The position numbers and the translations under genes were made by a program. This document shows positions 16,512-25,274 of a stretch of DNA of 64,000 nucleotides, in pieces. A model generated the notes under the pieces. The model made no database searches and was not told where the DNA came from. It worked only from the letters and a program-made list of their open reading frames with translations. The DNA is taken from positions 2,554,001 to 2,618,000 of the forward strand of contig NZ_WSRO01000002.1 in assembly GCF_009769735.1 (NCBI RefSeq). Direction: 5' to 3'. This stretch comes from Streptomyces sp. BA2 (GTDB taxonomy: Bacteria; Actinomycetota; Actinomycetes; Streptomycetales; Streptomycetaceae). Every line of letters begins with the position of its first letter. Within the stretch, counting starts at the first letter, position 1.

Positions 16512-17633
16512 ATGTCAGACACATCGGGGTGGGGACCACAGGGGCCGTATCCAGGGCCACATCCAGGGCCGCATCCAGGGCCGTATCCGCCGGGTCCGTA
16601 CGGCGTGCCGCCGGGCTGGGGCTGGGCGCCGCCGCCCCCGCCGCCCAAGCCCGGCGTCGTCCCCCTCGCGCCGCTCGGCGCCAACCACATCATCGGCGGC
16701 GCGTTCGCGACGATGCGGCACTACGCCAAGCCGCTTTTCGGCACCGCCGCCGCGGCCTACGGCCTGCTCGCCGTCGGTCTCGTGGCCGGTCTCGGGCTCG
16801 CCTACGTCGCGACCCAGGAGCACGTCAGCGCCATGTACGACCCGGGCGCGGACTTCTCCTGGGACGACGGCAGGCCGATCCTCGTCGCGTTCGGCCTGGC
16901 GTGGCTGCTGTTCATGCTCGCCACGCTGGTCGTCAACTCGTTCATCCAGGCCTCGTGCGCCGCCACGCTGCACGAGGCGGTCCTCGGCCGCCCGGCGACG
17001 TTCGGCGCGGTCTGGCGCAGAGCGTGGTCGCGGACGCCGTCCGTGCTGGCCGTGACCTTGCTGCTCTCGCTCATCCTGATGCTGCCGGTGGCCGCTTTCG
17101 CGCTGGTCCTCTTCTCCATCCTCTTCCTGATGATGACCCAGTCGATCATCCCCATCGGCCTGGTCTTCCCGCTGTTCCTGGTGACGATGCCGCTCGCGGC
17201 CTGGCTGTACGTCCTGTTCGCCTTCGCCCCGGCGGCCGCGGTCCTCGAAACAGCGGGCCCCTTCACGGCGTTGCGGCGCTCCGTGCGCCTGGTGCGCGGC
17301 GCCTGGTGGCGCACCTTCGGCATCTCGCTGCTCGCGGGCCTCATCGTGGTGGGCGTCTCCCTCGCCCTGCGACTCCCCCTGCAGTTCGCCGCGCCGACCC
17401 CGCCCCCGGTCGACCCGGACGACTCCGCTTCGGCCTACCTCCTGGACCAGCTGCGCTCCCAGTTCGGCCTGTACGCCGTCCTCGGCCTGGTCGGCAGCTT
17501 CCTCACCCAGCTGGCAGCCACGGTGTTCCTCCCCCTGGTGACCGCCCTGCTCTACATAGACCGCCGCATCCGCAAGGAGGGCCTGGCGCACACCCTGACT
17601 GAAGCCTCGTCGGCCCCGCAGCCCGTGCCGTAG
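16512..17633 (+). CDS. Pro-rich polytopic membrane protein
   Basis: 373 residues. Residues 1-50 are a Pro/Gly/Tyr-rich cytoplasmic tail (a repeated PGPH/PGPY unit). The rest has about six hydrophobic helices, beginning near residues 75-98, 124-146, 178-200, 205-228, 285-305 and 335-360. The arrangement resembles the membrane domain of glycerophosphodiester phosphodiesterase-type proteins and the DUF of Streptomyces integral membrane proteins that carry an N-terminal Pro-rich tail. There is no catalytic domain. A TAAGGT at 16435-16440 may be its -10, and a terminator follows. Function unknown. Confidence 0.75.
   Translation: MSDTSGWGPQGPYPGPHPGPHPGPYPPGPYGVPPGWGWAPPPPPPKPGVVPLAPLGANHIIGGAFATMRHYAKPLFGTAAAAYGLLAVGLVAGLGLAYVATQEHVSAMYDPGADFSWDDGRPILVAFGLAWLLFMLATLVVNSFIQASCAATLHEAVLGRPATFGAVWRRAWSRTPSVLAVTLLLSLILMLPVAAFALVLFSILFLMMTQSIIPIGLVFPLFLVTMPLAAWLYVLFAFAPAAAVLETAGPFTALRRSVRLVRGAWWRTFGISLLAGLIVVGVSLALRLPLQFAAPTPPPVDPDDSASAYLLDQLRSQFGLYAVLGLVGSFLTQLAATVFLPLVTALLYIDRRIRKEGLAHTLTEASSAPQPVP
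16544..16591 (+). repeat. Four tandem 12-base units inside the membrane-protein gene
   Basis: The 12-base unit GCC-NNN-ATCCAGG occurs four times in a row (the last is degenerate). Together they encode repeated Pro-Gly-Pro-His/Tyr. In-frame slippage here would change tail length without breaking the gene. Confidence 0.7.
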
Positions 17634-17640
17634 AAAACAG

Positions 17641-17674
17641 TTCGGCCCCCCGCGCCGAAGCGCGGGGGGCCGAA
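17641..17674. terminator. Bidirectional hairpin terminator
   Basis: A perfect 15-base-pair stem (17641-17655 with 17660-17674) has a CGAA loop. It sits between the convergent membrane-protein gene and the end of the suf operon. Confidence 0.8.
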
Positions 17675-17689
17675 CCATGGGTACGTGTC

Positions 17690-18025
17690 TCAGACGTTGA
17701 ACCCGAGCGCGCGAAGCTGCTCGCGGCCGTCGTCCGTGATCTTGTCCGGGCCCCACGGCGGCATCCAGACCCAGTTGATCCGGAGCTCGTTCACGATGCC
17801 GTCGGTGGCGGACTTCGCCTGGTCCTCGATGACGTCCGTCAGCGGGCAGGCCGCCGAGGTGAGCGTCATGTCGATCGTCGCGATGTTCGCGTCGTCGACG
17901 TGGATGCCGTAGATCAGGCCGAGGTTGACGACGTCGATGCCCAGCTCGGGGTCGACCACGTCGTACAGCGCCTCGCGGACCTCTTCTTCCGAGGCCGGCT
18001 TGGTCAGAGTTTCGTTCTCGCTCAT
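17690..18025 (-). CDS. sufT: Fe-S assembly factor SufT (MIP18/DUF59 family)
   Basis: 111 residues with the DUF59 core: a conserved DPELGIDVVNLGLIY start, TLTSAACPL carrying the conserved cysteine, and WVWMPPWGPDKI. SufT-type proteins help maturation and delivery of Fe-S clusters to target proteins. It is the last gene of the suf operon and overlaps sufU by 4 bases (ATGA). A strong hairpin follows at 17641-17674. Confidence 0.93.
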   Translation of the reverse strand: MSENETLTKPASEEEVREALYDVVDPELGIDVVNLGLIYGIHVDDANIATIDMTLTSAACPLTDVIEDQAKSATDGIVNELRINWVWMPPWGPDKITDDGREQLRALGFNV

Positions 18026-18492
18026 GCGGTCTTCCTCTCAGCGACGTCGTCGGTACCGAGTGCCTGCGCCGTCGCGTCCTTCCACGCCATCCAGCTCAGC
18101 AGAGCACATTTCACACGCGCCGGGTACTTCGAGACCCCGGCGAACGCGACGGCGTCCTCCAGGACCTCCTCCATCGCGTCGTCCGGCTCCAGCTTGCCCT
18201 TGGACTGCATCAGCTCCAGGAAGACCTCCTGGACCTTCTGCGCCTCGGCGAGCTCCTTGCCGACCAGCAGGTCGTTCAGGACGGACGCGCTGGCCTGGCT
18301 GATGGAACAGCCCTGGCCCTCGTACGACACGTCGGCGATCGTCGACCCGTCGTACTTGACGCGCAGCGTGATCTCGTCGCCGCACGTCGGGTTGACGTGG
18401 TGCACCTCGGCGTCGCCATCGCGCAGACCGCGCCCGTGAGGGTGCTTGTAGTGGTCCAGGATGACTTCCTGGTACATCGAATCCAGCTTCAC
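18022..18492 (-). CDS. sufU: Zinc-dependent sulfurtransferase SufU
   Basis: 156 residues, IscU-like in fold. The zinc or cluster ligands are the cysteines in PTCGDE, EGQGCSISQ and ARVKCALLSW, with the Asp in CGDE. The GQGCSISQAS segment and the longer insert before it mark the SufU rather than the IscU type. SufU takes persulfide sulfur from SufS. It lies 16 bases downstream of sufS and overlaps sufT. Confidence 0.95.
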   Translation of the reverse strand: MKLDSMYQEVILDHYKHPHGRGLRDGDAEVHHVNPTCGDEITLRVKYDGSTIADVSYEGQGCSISQASASVLNDLLVGKELAEAQKVQEVFLELMQSKGKLEPDDAMEEVLEDAVAFAGVSKYPARVKCALLSWMAWKDATAQALGTDDVAERKTA

Positions 18493-18508
18493 GTTCCCGG
18501 TCAGCCCC

Positions 18509-19777
18509 TCAGCCGAAGAAGTTCCGTACGTGCTCCAGGCCGTCTACGAGAGCGTCGATCTCGCCGGGCGTGGAGTACAGATAGAACGACGCTCGCGTGG
18601 TCGCAGGAATTCCGTAACGCAGGCAGACCGGGCGGGCGCAGTGGTGACCCACGCGGACCGCGATGCCTTCCTCGTCCAGGACCTGGCCCACGTCGTGCGG
18701 GTGGATGTCGCCGAGCGTGAAGGAGATCGCGGCGCCGCGGTCCTCGGCCGATGCCGGGCCGATGATCCGGAGGTCGGGGACCTCCAGGAGGCGCTTGACC
18801 GCGTACTCGGTGATCGCGTGCTCATGAGCGGCGATCTTGTCCATGTCGATCGCGGACAGATAGTCCACGGCCGCGCCCAGGCCGACGGCCTGGGAGACCG
18901 GGGGCGTGCCCGCCTCGAACTTGTGCGGCGCGGGAGCGTACGTCGACGAGCTCATCGACACGGTCTCGATCATCTCGCCGCCGCCGAGGAACGGCGGCAG
19001 GTCCTCGAGCAGCTCCTGCCGTCCCCACAGGACGCCGATGCCCGTCGGGCCGCACATCTTGTGGCCGGTGAAGGCCACGAAGTCGGCCTGCAGCGCCTGC
19101 ACGTCCAGCGGCATGTGCGGGGCGGCCTGCGAGGCGTCGATGAGGACGAGCGCGCCGACCTCCTGCGCGCGGCGGACGATCGCCTCGACGGGGTTGTGCG
19201 TGCCCAGGATGTTCGAGACCAGGACGAAGGAGACGATCTTCGTCTTCTCCGTGATGATCTCGTCGATGTTGGACAGGTCGAGCCGGCCGTCGTCCGTGAG
19301 ACCGAACCACTTCAGCTTCGCGCCCGTGCGCTGCGAGAGCAGCTGCCACGGCACGATGTTGGAGTGGTGCTCCATCTCCGTGATGACGATCTCGGTCTCG
19401 TGGTCCACGCGGTAGGGCTCGTCGGCCCAGCCGAGCATGTTGGCCACGAGGTTGAGCGACTCCGAGGCGTTCTTGGTGAAGATCACCTCGTCGCGGCTCG
19501 GCGCGTTGATGAACGCCGCGACCTTGTCACGGGCGCCCTCGTACAGCGCCGTGGCCTCCTCCGCGAGGACGTGCACGCCGCGGTGGACGTTGGCGTTGTG
19601 CTTCTCGTAGTACTCGTTGAGTACGTCGAGCACCTGGCGCGGCGTCTGGGACGTCGCCGCGTTGTCCAGGTAGACGAGCTTCTTGCCGTCGTGGATCGTG
19701 CGATCCAGGATCGGGAAGTCCTTGCGGATCGCCTCGGTGTCGAGGAGGCCGGAGAGCCCCTGGTGGGCCACTGTCAC
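18509..19777 (-). CDS. sufS: Cysteine desulfurase SufS
   Basis: 422 residues, a group II PLP-dependent cysteine desulfurase. The PLP lysine is in FTGHKMCGPTGIG; the active-site cysteine is in RVGHHCARPVC; the N-terminal region has YLDNAATSQTP. It removes sulfur from cysteine for Fe-S cluster assembly and works with SufU. It starts with GTG (AGGGTGG upstream), overlapping the sufC stop as GTGA. Confidence 0.96.
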   Translation of the reverse strand: MTVAHQGLSGLLDTEAIRKDFPILDRTIHDGKKLVYLDNAATSQTPRQVLDVLNEYYEKHNANVHRGVHVLAEEATALYEGARDKVAAFINAPSRDEVIFTKNASESLNLVANMLGWADEPYRVDHETEIVITEMEHHSNIVPWQLLSQRTGAKLKWFGLTDDGRLDLSNIDEIITEKTKIVSFVLVSNILGTHNPVEAIVRRAQEVGALVLIDASQAAPHMPLDVQALQADFVAFTGHKMCGPTGIGVLWGRQELLEDLPPFLGGGEMIETVSMSSSTYAPAPHKFEAGTPPVSQAVGLGAAVDYLSAIDMDKIAAHEHAITEYAVKRLLEVPDLRIIGPASAEDRGAAISFTLGDIHPHDVGQVLDEEGIAVRVGHHCARPVCLRYGIPATTRASFYLYSTPGEIDALVDGLEHVRNFFG

Positions 19778-20538
19778 GCGGATACGCCACCCTTCGTGTA
19801 AGCCTCGTAGCCCTCGGCCTCGAGCTTGTCGGCGAGCTCGGCGCCGCCGGACTCGGCGATGCGGCCGTTCGCGAAGACGTGCACGAAGTCGGGCTTGATG
19901 TAGCGCAGGATGCGCGTGTAGTGCGTGATCAGCAGGGTGCCGACCTCGCCGGTCTCGCGGACGCGGTTGACGCCGTCCGAGACCTGGCGCAGGGCGTCGA
20001 CGTCCAGGCCGGAGTCCGTCTCGTCGAGGATCGCGATCTTCGGCTTGAGGAGCTCCATCTGGAGGATCTCGTGGCGCTTCTTCTCACCGCCGGAGAAGCC
20101 CTCGTTCACGTTGCGCTCGGCGAAGGCCGGGTCCATCTGGAGCTGCTCCATCGCGGACTTGACCTCCTTCACCCAGGTGCGCAGCTTGGGGGCCTCGCCG
20201 CGGATCGCCGTCGCCGACGTACGCAGGAAGTTGGAGACCGAGACGCCGGGGACCTCGACCGGGTACTGCATGGCCAGGAACATGCCGGCGCGGGCGCGCT
20301 CGTCGACGGACATCTCCAGGACGTCCTCGCCGTCGAGGGTGACGGTGCCCTGCGTGATCGTGTACTTGGGGTGCCCCGCGATGGAGTAGGCGAGCGTCGA
20401 CTTGCCGGAGCCGTTCGGGCCCATGATGGCGTGCGTCTCGCCCTGCTTAACGGTCAGGTCGACACCCTTGAGGATTTCCTTGGTGCCGTTCTCGACCTCG
20501 ACGGTGACGTGCAGGTCGCGGATTTCAAGCGTTGCCAT
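19774..20538 (-). CDS. sufC: Fe-S assembly ATPase SufC
   Basis: 254 residues from ATG 20538. It is a soluble ABC-type ATPase with Walker A GPNGSGKST, signature SGGEKKRHE and Walker B IAILDETDSGLD. SufC forms the SufBCD scaffold complex on which clusters are assembled. It follows the Rieske gene after 5 bases and overlaps sufS by 4 bases. Other in-frame codons upstream of 20538 belong to the Rieske gene in another frame. Confidence 0.96.
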   Translation of the reverse strand: MATLEIRDLHVTVEVENGTKEILKGVDLTVKQGETHAIMGPNGSGKSTLAYSIAGHPKYTITQGTVTLDGEDVLEMSVDERARAGMFLAMQYPVEVPGVSVSNFLRTSATAIRGEAPKLRTWVKEVKSAMEQLQMDPAFAERNVNEGFSGGEKKRHEILQMELLKPKIAILDETDSGLDVDALRQVSDGVNRVRETGEVGTLLITHYTRILRYIKPDFVHVFANGRIAESGGAELADKLEAEGYEAYTKGGVSA

Positions 20539-20543
20539 GTGCC

Positions 20544-20861
20544 TCAGGACTCCTGGGTGAGGGAGACGAGCACATCGTCCCCTTCGATCTTTACGGGGTA
20601 TACGGGGACGGGGCGCGTCGCGGGGAGGCCGGACGGCTTGCCGGTGCGGAGGTCGAAGCTGGAGCCGTGCAGCCAGCACTCGATCTGACAGTCCTCCACC
20701 TCTCCCTCGGAGAGGGAGACGTTCGCGTGCGAGCAGATGTCGTGGATCGCGAACACCTCGCCCTCGGTGTTGACGACCGAGACCGGCGTGCCGTCGAGTT
20801 CCACCCGCTTCGGGGTGTCCTCCGACAGCTCGCTCAGGCCACAGGCGCGTACGAATGTCAT
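20544..20861 (-). CDS. Rieske-type ferredoxin within the suf operon
   Basis: 105 residues, a small soluble Rieske protein. The two [2Fe-2S] ligand motifs are CSHA (Cys-x-His) and CWLHGSSFD (Cys-x2-His), with the usual PVYPVKIEGDDVLV end. It resembles the NirD/BphF-type non-haem iron ferredoxin subunit. It is translationally coupled at both sides: its ATG overlaps the sufD stop and sufC follows after 5 bases. It may supply electrons during cluster assembly, which is inference from position. Confidence 0.92.
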   Translation of the reverse strand: MTFVRACGLSELSEDTPKRVELDGTPVSVVNTEGEVFAIHDICSHANVSLSEGEVEDCQIECWLHGSSFDLRTGKPSGLPATRPVPVYPVKIEGDDVLVSLTQES

Positions 20862-22039
20862 GCCGCCGACGCCTCCAGCTCCTCTTCGATCTTGGCGAGG
20901 AGGCGCTCTTCGACGTCGGGCAGGCCGATCTGCTGGATCAGCTCGGCGAAGAAGCCGCGGACGACCAGGCGGCGTGCCTCGCCCTCCGGGATTCCGCGCG
21001 ACTGCAGGTAGAAGAGCTGCTCGTCGTCGAAGCGGCCGGTCGCCGACGCGTGTCCGGCGCCGACGATCTCGCCGGTCTCGATCTCGAGGTTCGGCACGGA
21101 GTCGACGCGGGCGCCGTCGGTCAGAACCAGGTTGCGGTTCATCTCGTACGTGTCCGTGCCCTCGGCCGCGGCCTCGATGAGGACGTCACCGATCCACACC
21201 GCGTGGGCGTCGTCGCCCTGGAGCGCGCCCTTGTAGACGACGTTCGACTTGCAGTGCGGCTGGTTGTGGTCGACCAGGAGGCGGTGCTCCTGGTGCTGGC
21301 CGGCGTCGGTGACGTACAGGCCGAGGAGCTCGGCCTCGCCGCCCGGGCCCGCGTACTCGACGCGGGGGTGCAGGCGGACGACGTCGCCGCCGAAGGTCAC
21401 GACGACCGACTTGAAGGAGGCGTCCCGGCCGATCAGCGCGTTGTGCTGGGCGATGTGGACGGTCTTCTCGTCCCAGTCCTGGACGGAGACGACCGTGAGC
21501 TTGGCGCCGTCGCCGACGATGAAGTCGACGTTCGCGGCGAGCACGGCGTCACCGGTGTGGTCGATGACGACGAGGGCCTCGGCGAACGCGCCCAGCTCGA
21601 TCACCTGGTGCGCGAAGGCGATGCCGCCCTCGCCGTGCACCGCGATGCGGATCGGCTCGGTCAGGACCGTCTCCTTGGGGACGGTCACCACCGAGGCCTT
21701 CTCGAAGGAGCTGTAGGCCTGCGCGGCGACGCGGTCGACGGGCTTGCCCGCCTTGCCCACGCGCGCGTCGTCACGGCCGACGGTCTCCTGGGTCACGCCC
21801 GCCGGGGCGCTCACCTCGACGCGGATGCCGCCGGTGGCGACCGCCGTGCCGTCGTGCAGCCCGCGAAGGCGCTCGAGCGGCGTGAACCGCCACTCCTCCT
21901 CGCGACCGTGGGGGACCGGGAAGTCCGCCACGTCGAAGGACGGGGGAGCGCTCATGCGGGTGGCGACGGTGGACTCGGCGGCCACCGCGATCGATCCGGC
22001 GGTGGTGGACCCCACCGGGATGTTCTGAGCCTCAGCCAT
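20858..22039 (-). CDS. sufD: Fe-S scaffold protein SufD
   Basis: 393 residues from ATG 22039; a TTG 30 bases upstream is less likely. It is a SufB/SufD-type right-handed beta-helix (FPVPHGREEEWRFTPL at the start, QHNALIGRDASFKS and LFYLQSRGIPEGEARRLVVRGFF near the end). It partners SufB and SufC in the scaffold. It lies 65 bases after sufB, the only sizeable gap in the operon, and overlaps the Rieske gene by 4 bases. Only a weak AGAGAG stretch precedes the ATG. Confidence 0.95.
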   Translation of the reverse strand: MAEAQNIPVGSTTAGSIAVAAESTVATRMSAPPSFDVADFPVPHGREEEWRFTPLERLRGLHDGTAVATGGIRVEVSAPAGVTQETVGRDDARVGKAGKPVDRVAAQAYSSFEKASVVTVPKETVLTEPIRIAVHGEGGIAFAHQVIELGAFAEALVVIDHTGDAVLAANVDFIVGDGAKLTVVSVQDWDEKTVHIAQHNALIGRDASFKSVVVTFGGDVVRLHPRVEYAGPGGEAELLGLYVTDAGQHQEHRLLVDHNQPHCKSNVVYKGALQGDDAHAVWIGDVLIEAAAEGTDTYEMNRNLVLTDGARVDSVPNLEIETGEIVGAGHASATGRFDDEQLFYLQSRGIPEGEARRLVVRGFFAELIQQIGLPDVEERLLAKIEEELEASAA

Positions 22040-22104
22040 GGCTGTCGTCGTGCTCTCTCTCTGGGTCAAGAAGTCAGTCGCTGCTACGGGGGACGCGGCC
22101 GGTC

Positions 22105-23526
22105 TTAACCGACCGAACCCTCCATCTGCAGCTCGATCAGCCGGTTCAGCTCCAGGGCGTACTCCATCGGCAGCTCCTTGGCGATCGGCTCGACGAAGCC
22201 GCGGACGATCATCGCCATGGCCTCGAACTCCGTCAGACCGCGGCTCATCAGGTAGAAGAGCTGGTCGTCGGAGACCTTGGAGACGGTCGCCTCGTGGCCC
22301 ATGGACACGTCGTCCTCGCGGACGTCCACGTACGGGTACGTGTCCGAGCGGGAGATCGTGTCGACGAGCAGCGCGTCACACAGGACGTTCGACTTCGATC
22401 CGGCCGCGCCCTCGCCGATCTCGACGAGACCGCGGTAGGAGGTGCGGCCACCGCCACGCGCCACGGACTTCGAGACGATGTTGGAGGAGGTGTTGGGCGC
22501 CATGTGGACCATCTTGGAACCGGCGTCCTGGTGCTGGCCCTCGCCCGCGAAGGCGATGGACAGCGTCTCGCCCTTGGCGTGCTCGCCCATGAGGTAGACG
22601 GCGGGGTACTTCATCGTCACCTTGGAGCCGATGTTGCCGTCGATCCACTCCATGGTCGCGCCCTCGTACGCCACGGCGCGCTTGGTGACCAGGTTGTAGA
22701 CGTTGTTCGACCAGTTCTGGATCGTCGTGTAGCGGCAGCGGCCGCCCTTCTTCACGATGATCTCGACGACGGCGGAGTGCAGCGAGTCCGACTTGTAGAT
22801 CGGCGCCGTGCAGCCCTCGACGTAGTGAACGTAGGCGTCCTCGTCCACGATGATCAGGGTCCGCTCGAACTGGCCCATGTTCTCCGTGTTGATGCGGAAG
22901 TAGGCCTGGAGGGGGATCTCGACCTGCACGCCCTTGGGGACGTAGATGAAGGATCCACCGGACCACACGGCGGTGTTCAGCGACGCGAACTTGTTGTCGC
23001 CGACCGGGATGACCGTGCCGAAGTACTCCTTGAAGAGCTCCGGGTGCTCCTTCAGCGCCGTGTCGGTGTCCATGAAGATGACGCCCTGCTCCTCCAGGTC
23101 CTCACGGATCTGGTGGTAGACGACCTCGGACTCGTACTGGGCCGCGACACCGGCGACGAGGCGCTGCTTCTCCGCCTCGGGGATGCCGAGCTTGTCGTAC
23201 GTGTTCTTGATGTCCTCGGGCAGGTCCTCCCAGGACGCCGCCTGCTTCTCCGTGGACCGCACGAAGTACTTGATGTTGTCGAAGTCGATGCCCGACAGGT
23301 CCGAGCCCCAGTTGGGCATGGGCTTCTTGTCGAAGAGCCGCAGGCCCTTGAGGCGCAGCTTCGTCATCCACTCGGGCTCGGACTTCTTCTGCGAGATGTC
23401 CTTGACGACGTCCTCGTTGATGCCGCGCTTGGCGGAGGCCCCGGCCACGTCGGAGTCGGCCCAGCCGTATTCGTACGTGCCCAGACCCTCGAGTTCGGGG
23501 TGGGCAGTCTCCGTGGGGAGCGTCAT
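22105..23526 (-). CDS. sufB: Fe-S scaffold protein SufB
   Basis: 473 residues from ATG 23526, coupled by ATGA overlap to the end of sufR. It has the SufB core: [50 protein letters not shown] (carrying the conserved Cys), and [22 protein letters not shown]. SufB is the cluster-building subunit of SufBCD. No intein is present, unlike in some mycobacterial SufB proteins. Confidence 0.96.
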   Translation of the reverse strand: MTLPTETAHPELEGLGTYEYGWADSDVAGASAKRGINEDVVKDISQKKSEPEWMTKLRLKGLRLFDKKPMPNWGSDLSGIDFDNIKYFVRSTEKQAASWEDLPEDIKNTYDKLGIPEAEKQRLVAGVAAQYESEVVYHQIREDLEEQGVIFMDTDTALKEHPELFKEYFGTVIPVGDNKFASLNTAVWSGGSFIYVPKGVQVEIPLQAYFRINTENMGQFERTLIIVDEDAYVHYVEGCTAPIYKSDSLHSAVVEIIVKKGGRCRYTTIQNWSNNVYNLVTKRAVAYEGATMEWIDGNIGSKVTMKYPAVYLMGEHAKGETLSIAFAGEGQHQDAGSKMVHMAPNTSSNIVSKSVARGGGRTSYRGLVEIGEGAAGSKSNVLCDALLVDTISRSDTYPYVDVREDDVSMGHEATVSKVSDDQLFYLMSRGLTEFEAMAMIVRGFVEPIAKELPMEYALELNRLIELQMEGSVG

Positions 23527-24254
23527 GCGGGGTTCCTCCCGGCCGTGCTTGCGGATGCGTTGTCGGTGGTCTGTGAAGACTGTGGGGCGTTGCGGGGGAT
23601 GAACGTCGTGCAGACGCCGTCGCCGTGGGCGATGGTGGCGAGCCGCTGGACGTGCGTCCCCAGGAGGGCGGAGAAGATCTCCGTCTCCGCCTCGCAAAGT
23701 TGTGGGTACTGCTCGGCGACGTGGGCGACCGGGCAGTGATGCTGGCACAGCTGTTCGCCTACCGGCGCGCTGCGAGCCGTAGCAGCGTACCCGTCGGCGG
23801 TCAACGCCTTCGCGAGAGCCTCGGTGCGCTGCTCGGGGGGCGCCGCGTCGATCGCCTTGCGGTACGCCACGGCCTGGGCGGCCATCCGGTCGCGGGCGAA
23901 GTCGACGACCGCTCCTTCGCCGTGCCGCTCGCTGATCCAGCGCAGGGCGTCGGCGGCGAGCTTGTCGTACGACTGGTCGAAGGCGTCCCGGCCGCAGTCG
24001 GTGAGCGCGAAGACCTTGGCGGGGCGGCCGCGGGTGCGGGCGCCGTAGATCCGCTGCTCACGGGGCTCGACGACGTTCTCGTGGGCGAGTGTGTCGAGGT
24101 GCCGGCGCACGGCGGCCTGGGTCAGGCCGAGGCGGGCGGCGAGGTCGGCCACCGTGGAGGGGCCGTGGTCCAGGATGGAGCGCGCGACCCGGTTGCGCGT
24201 CGATCGCTCCCCGGTCGCGAGTTCCTCCTGCGGAGCCTCGCCAACGTTTTTCAC
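23523..24254 (-). CDS. sufR: Fe-S-sensing repressor SufR
   Basis: 243 residues from GTG 24254; a TTG at 24290 is in frame but sits in the promoter. The N-terminal winged helix-turn-helix ([24 protein letters not shown]) is of the ArsR/DeoR-like SufR type. The C-terminal part has Cys170-x3-Cys174-x12-Cys187 ([10 protein letters not shown]), the cluster ligands. SufR binds the suf promoter when holding a cluster and releases it on iron starvation or oxidative stress. It is first in its own operon, so it is autoregulated. There is no ribosome binding site; the start appears leaderless. Confidence 0.93.
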   Translation of the reverse strand: MKNVGEAPQEELATGERSTRNRVARSILDHGPSTVADLAARLGLTQAAVRRHLDTLAHENVVEPREQRIYGARTRGRPAKVFALTDCGRDAFDQSYDKLAADALRWISERHGEGAVVDFARDRMAAQAVAYRKAIDAAPPEQRTEALAKALTADGYAATARSAPVGEQLCQHHCPVAHVAEQYPQLCEAETEIFSALLGTHVQRLATIAHGDGVCTTFIPRNAPQSSQTTDNASASTAGRNPA

Positions 24255-24260
24255 AACGCC

Positions 24261-24290
24261 ATTGTTGCGTAATTCCTCAGAGCCTGACAA
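24261..24290 (-). promoter_or_regulatory. Predicted sufR-suf operon promoter, leaderless start
   Basis: On the minus strand TTGTCA (24290-24285), an 18-base spacer and AACAAT (24266-24261) end 6 bases before the sufR GTG. Transcription would start at the G of GTG, explaining the absent ribosome binding site. Confidence 0.5.
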
Positions 24291-24325
24291 CCCGCGTCCG
24301 GATCACGGTCCGGTGCGCTACATCA

Positions 24326-24341
24326 CTTAGGCATACCTAAG
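24326..24341. promoter_or_regulatory. Candidate iron box (DtxR/IdeR/DmdR type)
   Basis: CTTAGGCATACCTAAG is a 16-base dyad with a two-base-pair imperfect centre. Its TTAGGC-N2-ACCTAA core matches 12 of 14 positions of the right part of the 19-base consensus TTAGGTTAGGCTAACCTAA. It lies 72 bases upstream of sufR and 75 bases upstream of the acetyltransferase gene, so it could serve either. Confidence 0.5.
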
Positions 24342-24415
24342 CTGACCTGCGGAAATGATCACTGATCGATCAAATCGGTGGCGCGTGAAGACCTGGGCGA
24401 GGAGACTCCCTGACC

Positions 24416-25228
24416 ATGTCGACACCCCCTCCGACCGGGCCTTTGTGTACGCGGGCGTCCCTCGCGGCCGACCTCCGGAAGCTCGGCGTGAGCCCCGGCG
24501 AGACCCTCCTCGCGCACTCCTCGCTGAGCTCTCTGGGGTGGGTCAGCGGCGGCCCCGTAGCCGTCGTCCAGGCACTTCTGGACGCACTGGGCCAAAAGGG
24601 AACCCTGGTGGTCCCTACACAGTCCAGCGACAACTCCGACCCGGCCGAGTGGGAGAACCCACCCGTGCCCGAGTCCTGGTGGCCCCAGATCCGCGCCTCC
24701 ATCCCCGCCTACGACCCGCGCACCGCCCCCACCCGAGGCGTCGGCGTGATCCCCGAGGCCGTACGGACCTGGCCCGGAGCCCTGCGCAGCGCCCACCCGC
24801 AGACCTCCTTCGCCGCGGTCGGCCCCCGCGCGGCAGCACTCCTGGAGGGCCACGCGCTGGACTGCCGCCTCGGCGAGCGCAGCCCGCTGGCCCGCCTGGA
24901 GGAATCGGGCGCCCGGGTGCTGCTGCTCGGCGCGGGCTTCGGCTCCTGCACCGCCTTCCACCTGGCCGAGTACCGGCTCCCCGCCCCCCAGGTCGAGAAC
25001 TCCTTCGCGGTCATGACCCCGGAAGGACGCCGCTGGACGACGGTGCGCGAGACCTCGATCTCCGAGGAGCGCTTCGACGAACTCGGCTCGGACTTCGAGC
25101 GGGACCGCCCCGTGGTGCGCGGCACGGTGGGCGCGGCGACGGCCCGGCTCTTCCCGGTGGCCGACGCGGTGGCGTACGCGGAGAAGTGGCTGGACACCCA
25201 CCGCTCACGGGCCGAGTGGGCGGGCTGA
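24416..25228 (+). CDS. AAC(3)-family aminoglycoside N-acetyltransferase-like protein
   Basis: 270 residues of the antibiotic N-acetyltransferase fold. Visible conserved blocks are LLAHSSLSSLGWVSGG (acetyl-CoA binding), VPTQSSDNSDP, RTAPTRGVGVIPEAVRTWPG, SAHPQTSFAAVGPRA and LGAGFGSCTAFHLAEYR. The family acetylates the 3-amino group of deoxystreptamine aminoglycosides, but many chromosomal members have unknown substrates. GAGGAG lies about 12 bases before the ATG. It diverges from sufR and is followed after 46 bases by an ABC exporter. I cannot say whether it gives resistance. Confidence 0.85.
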   Translation: MSTPPPTGPLCTRASLAADLRKLGVSPGETLLAHSSLSSLGWVSGGPVAVVQALLDALGQKGTLVVPTQSSDNSDPAEWENPPVPESWWPQIRASIPAYDPRTAPTRGVGVIPEAVRTWPGALRSAHPQTSFAAVGPRAAALLEGHALDCRLGERSPLARLEESGARVLLLGAGFGSCTAFHLAEYRLPAPQVENSFAVMTPEGRRWTTVRETSISEERFDELGSDFERDRPVVRGTVGAATARLFPVADAVAYAEKWLDTHRSRAEWAG

Positions 25229-25274
25229 CAGCCCCCTGCCCGCGCCCCCTCCGCCCCTCTCTAGACTTCCCGCC

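Noticed and set aside
24255..24290. Twelve extra N-terminal residues of SufR from a TTG start
   Set aside because: The codons coincide with a plausible -35/-10 pair and no ribosome binding site precedes the TTG.
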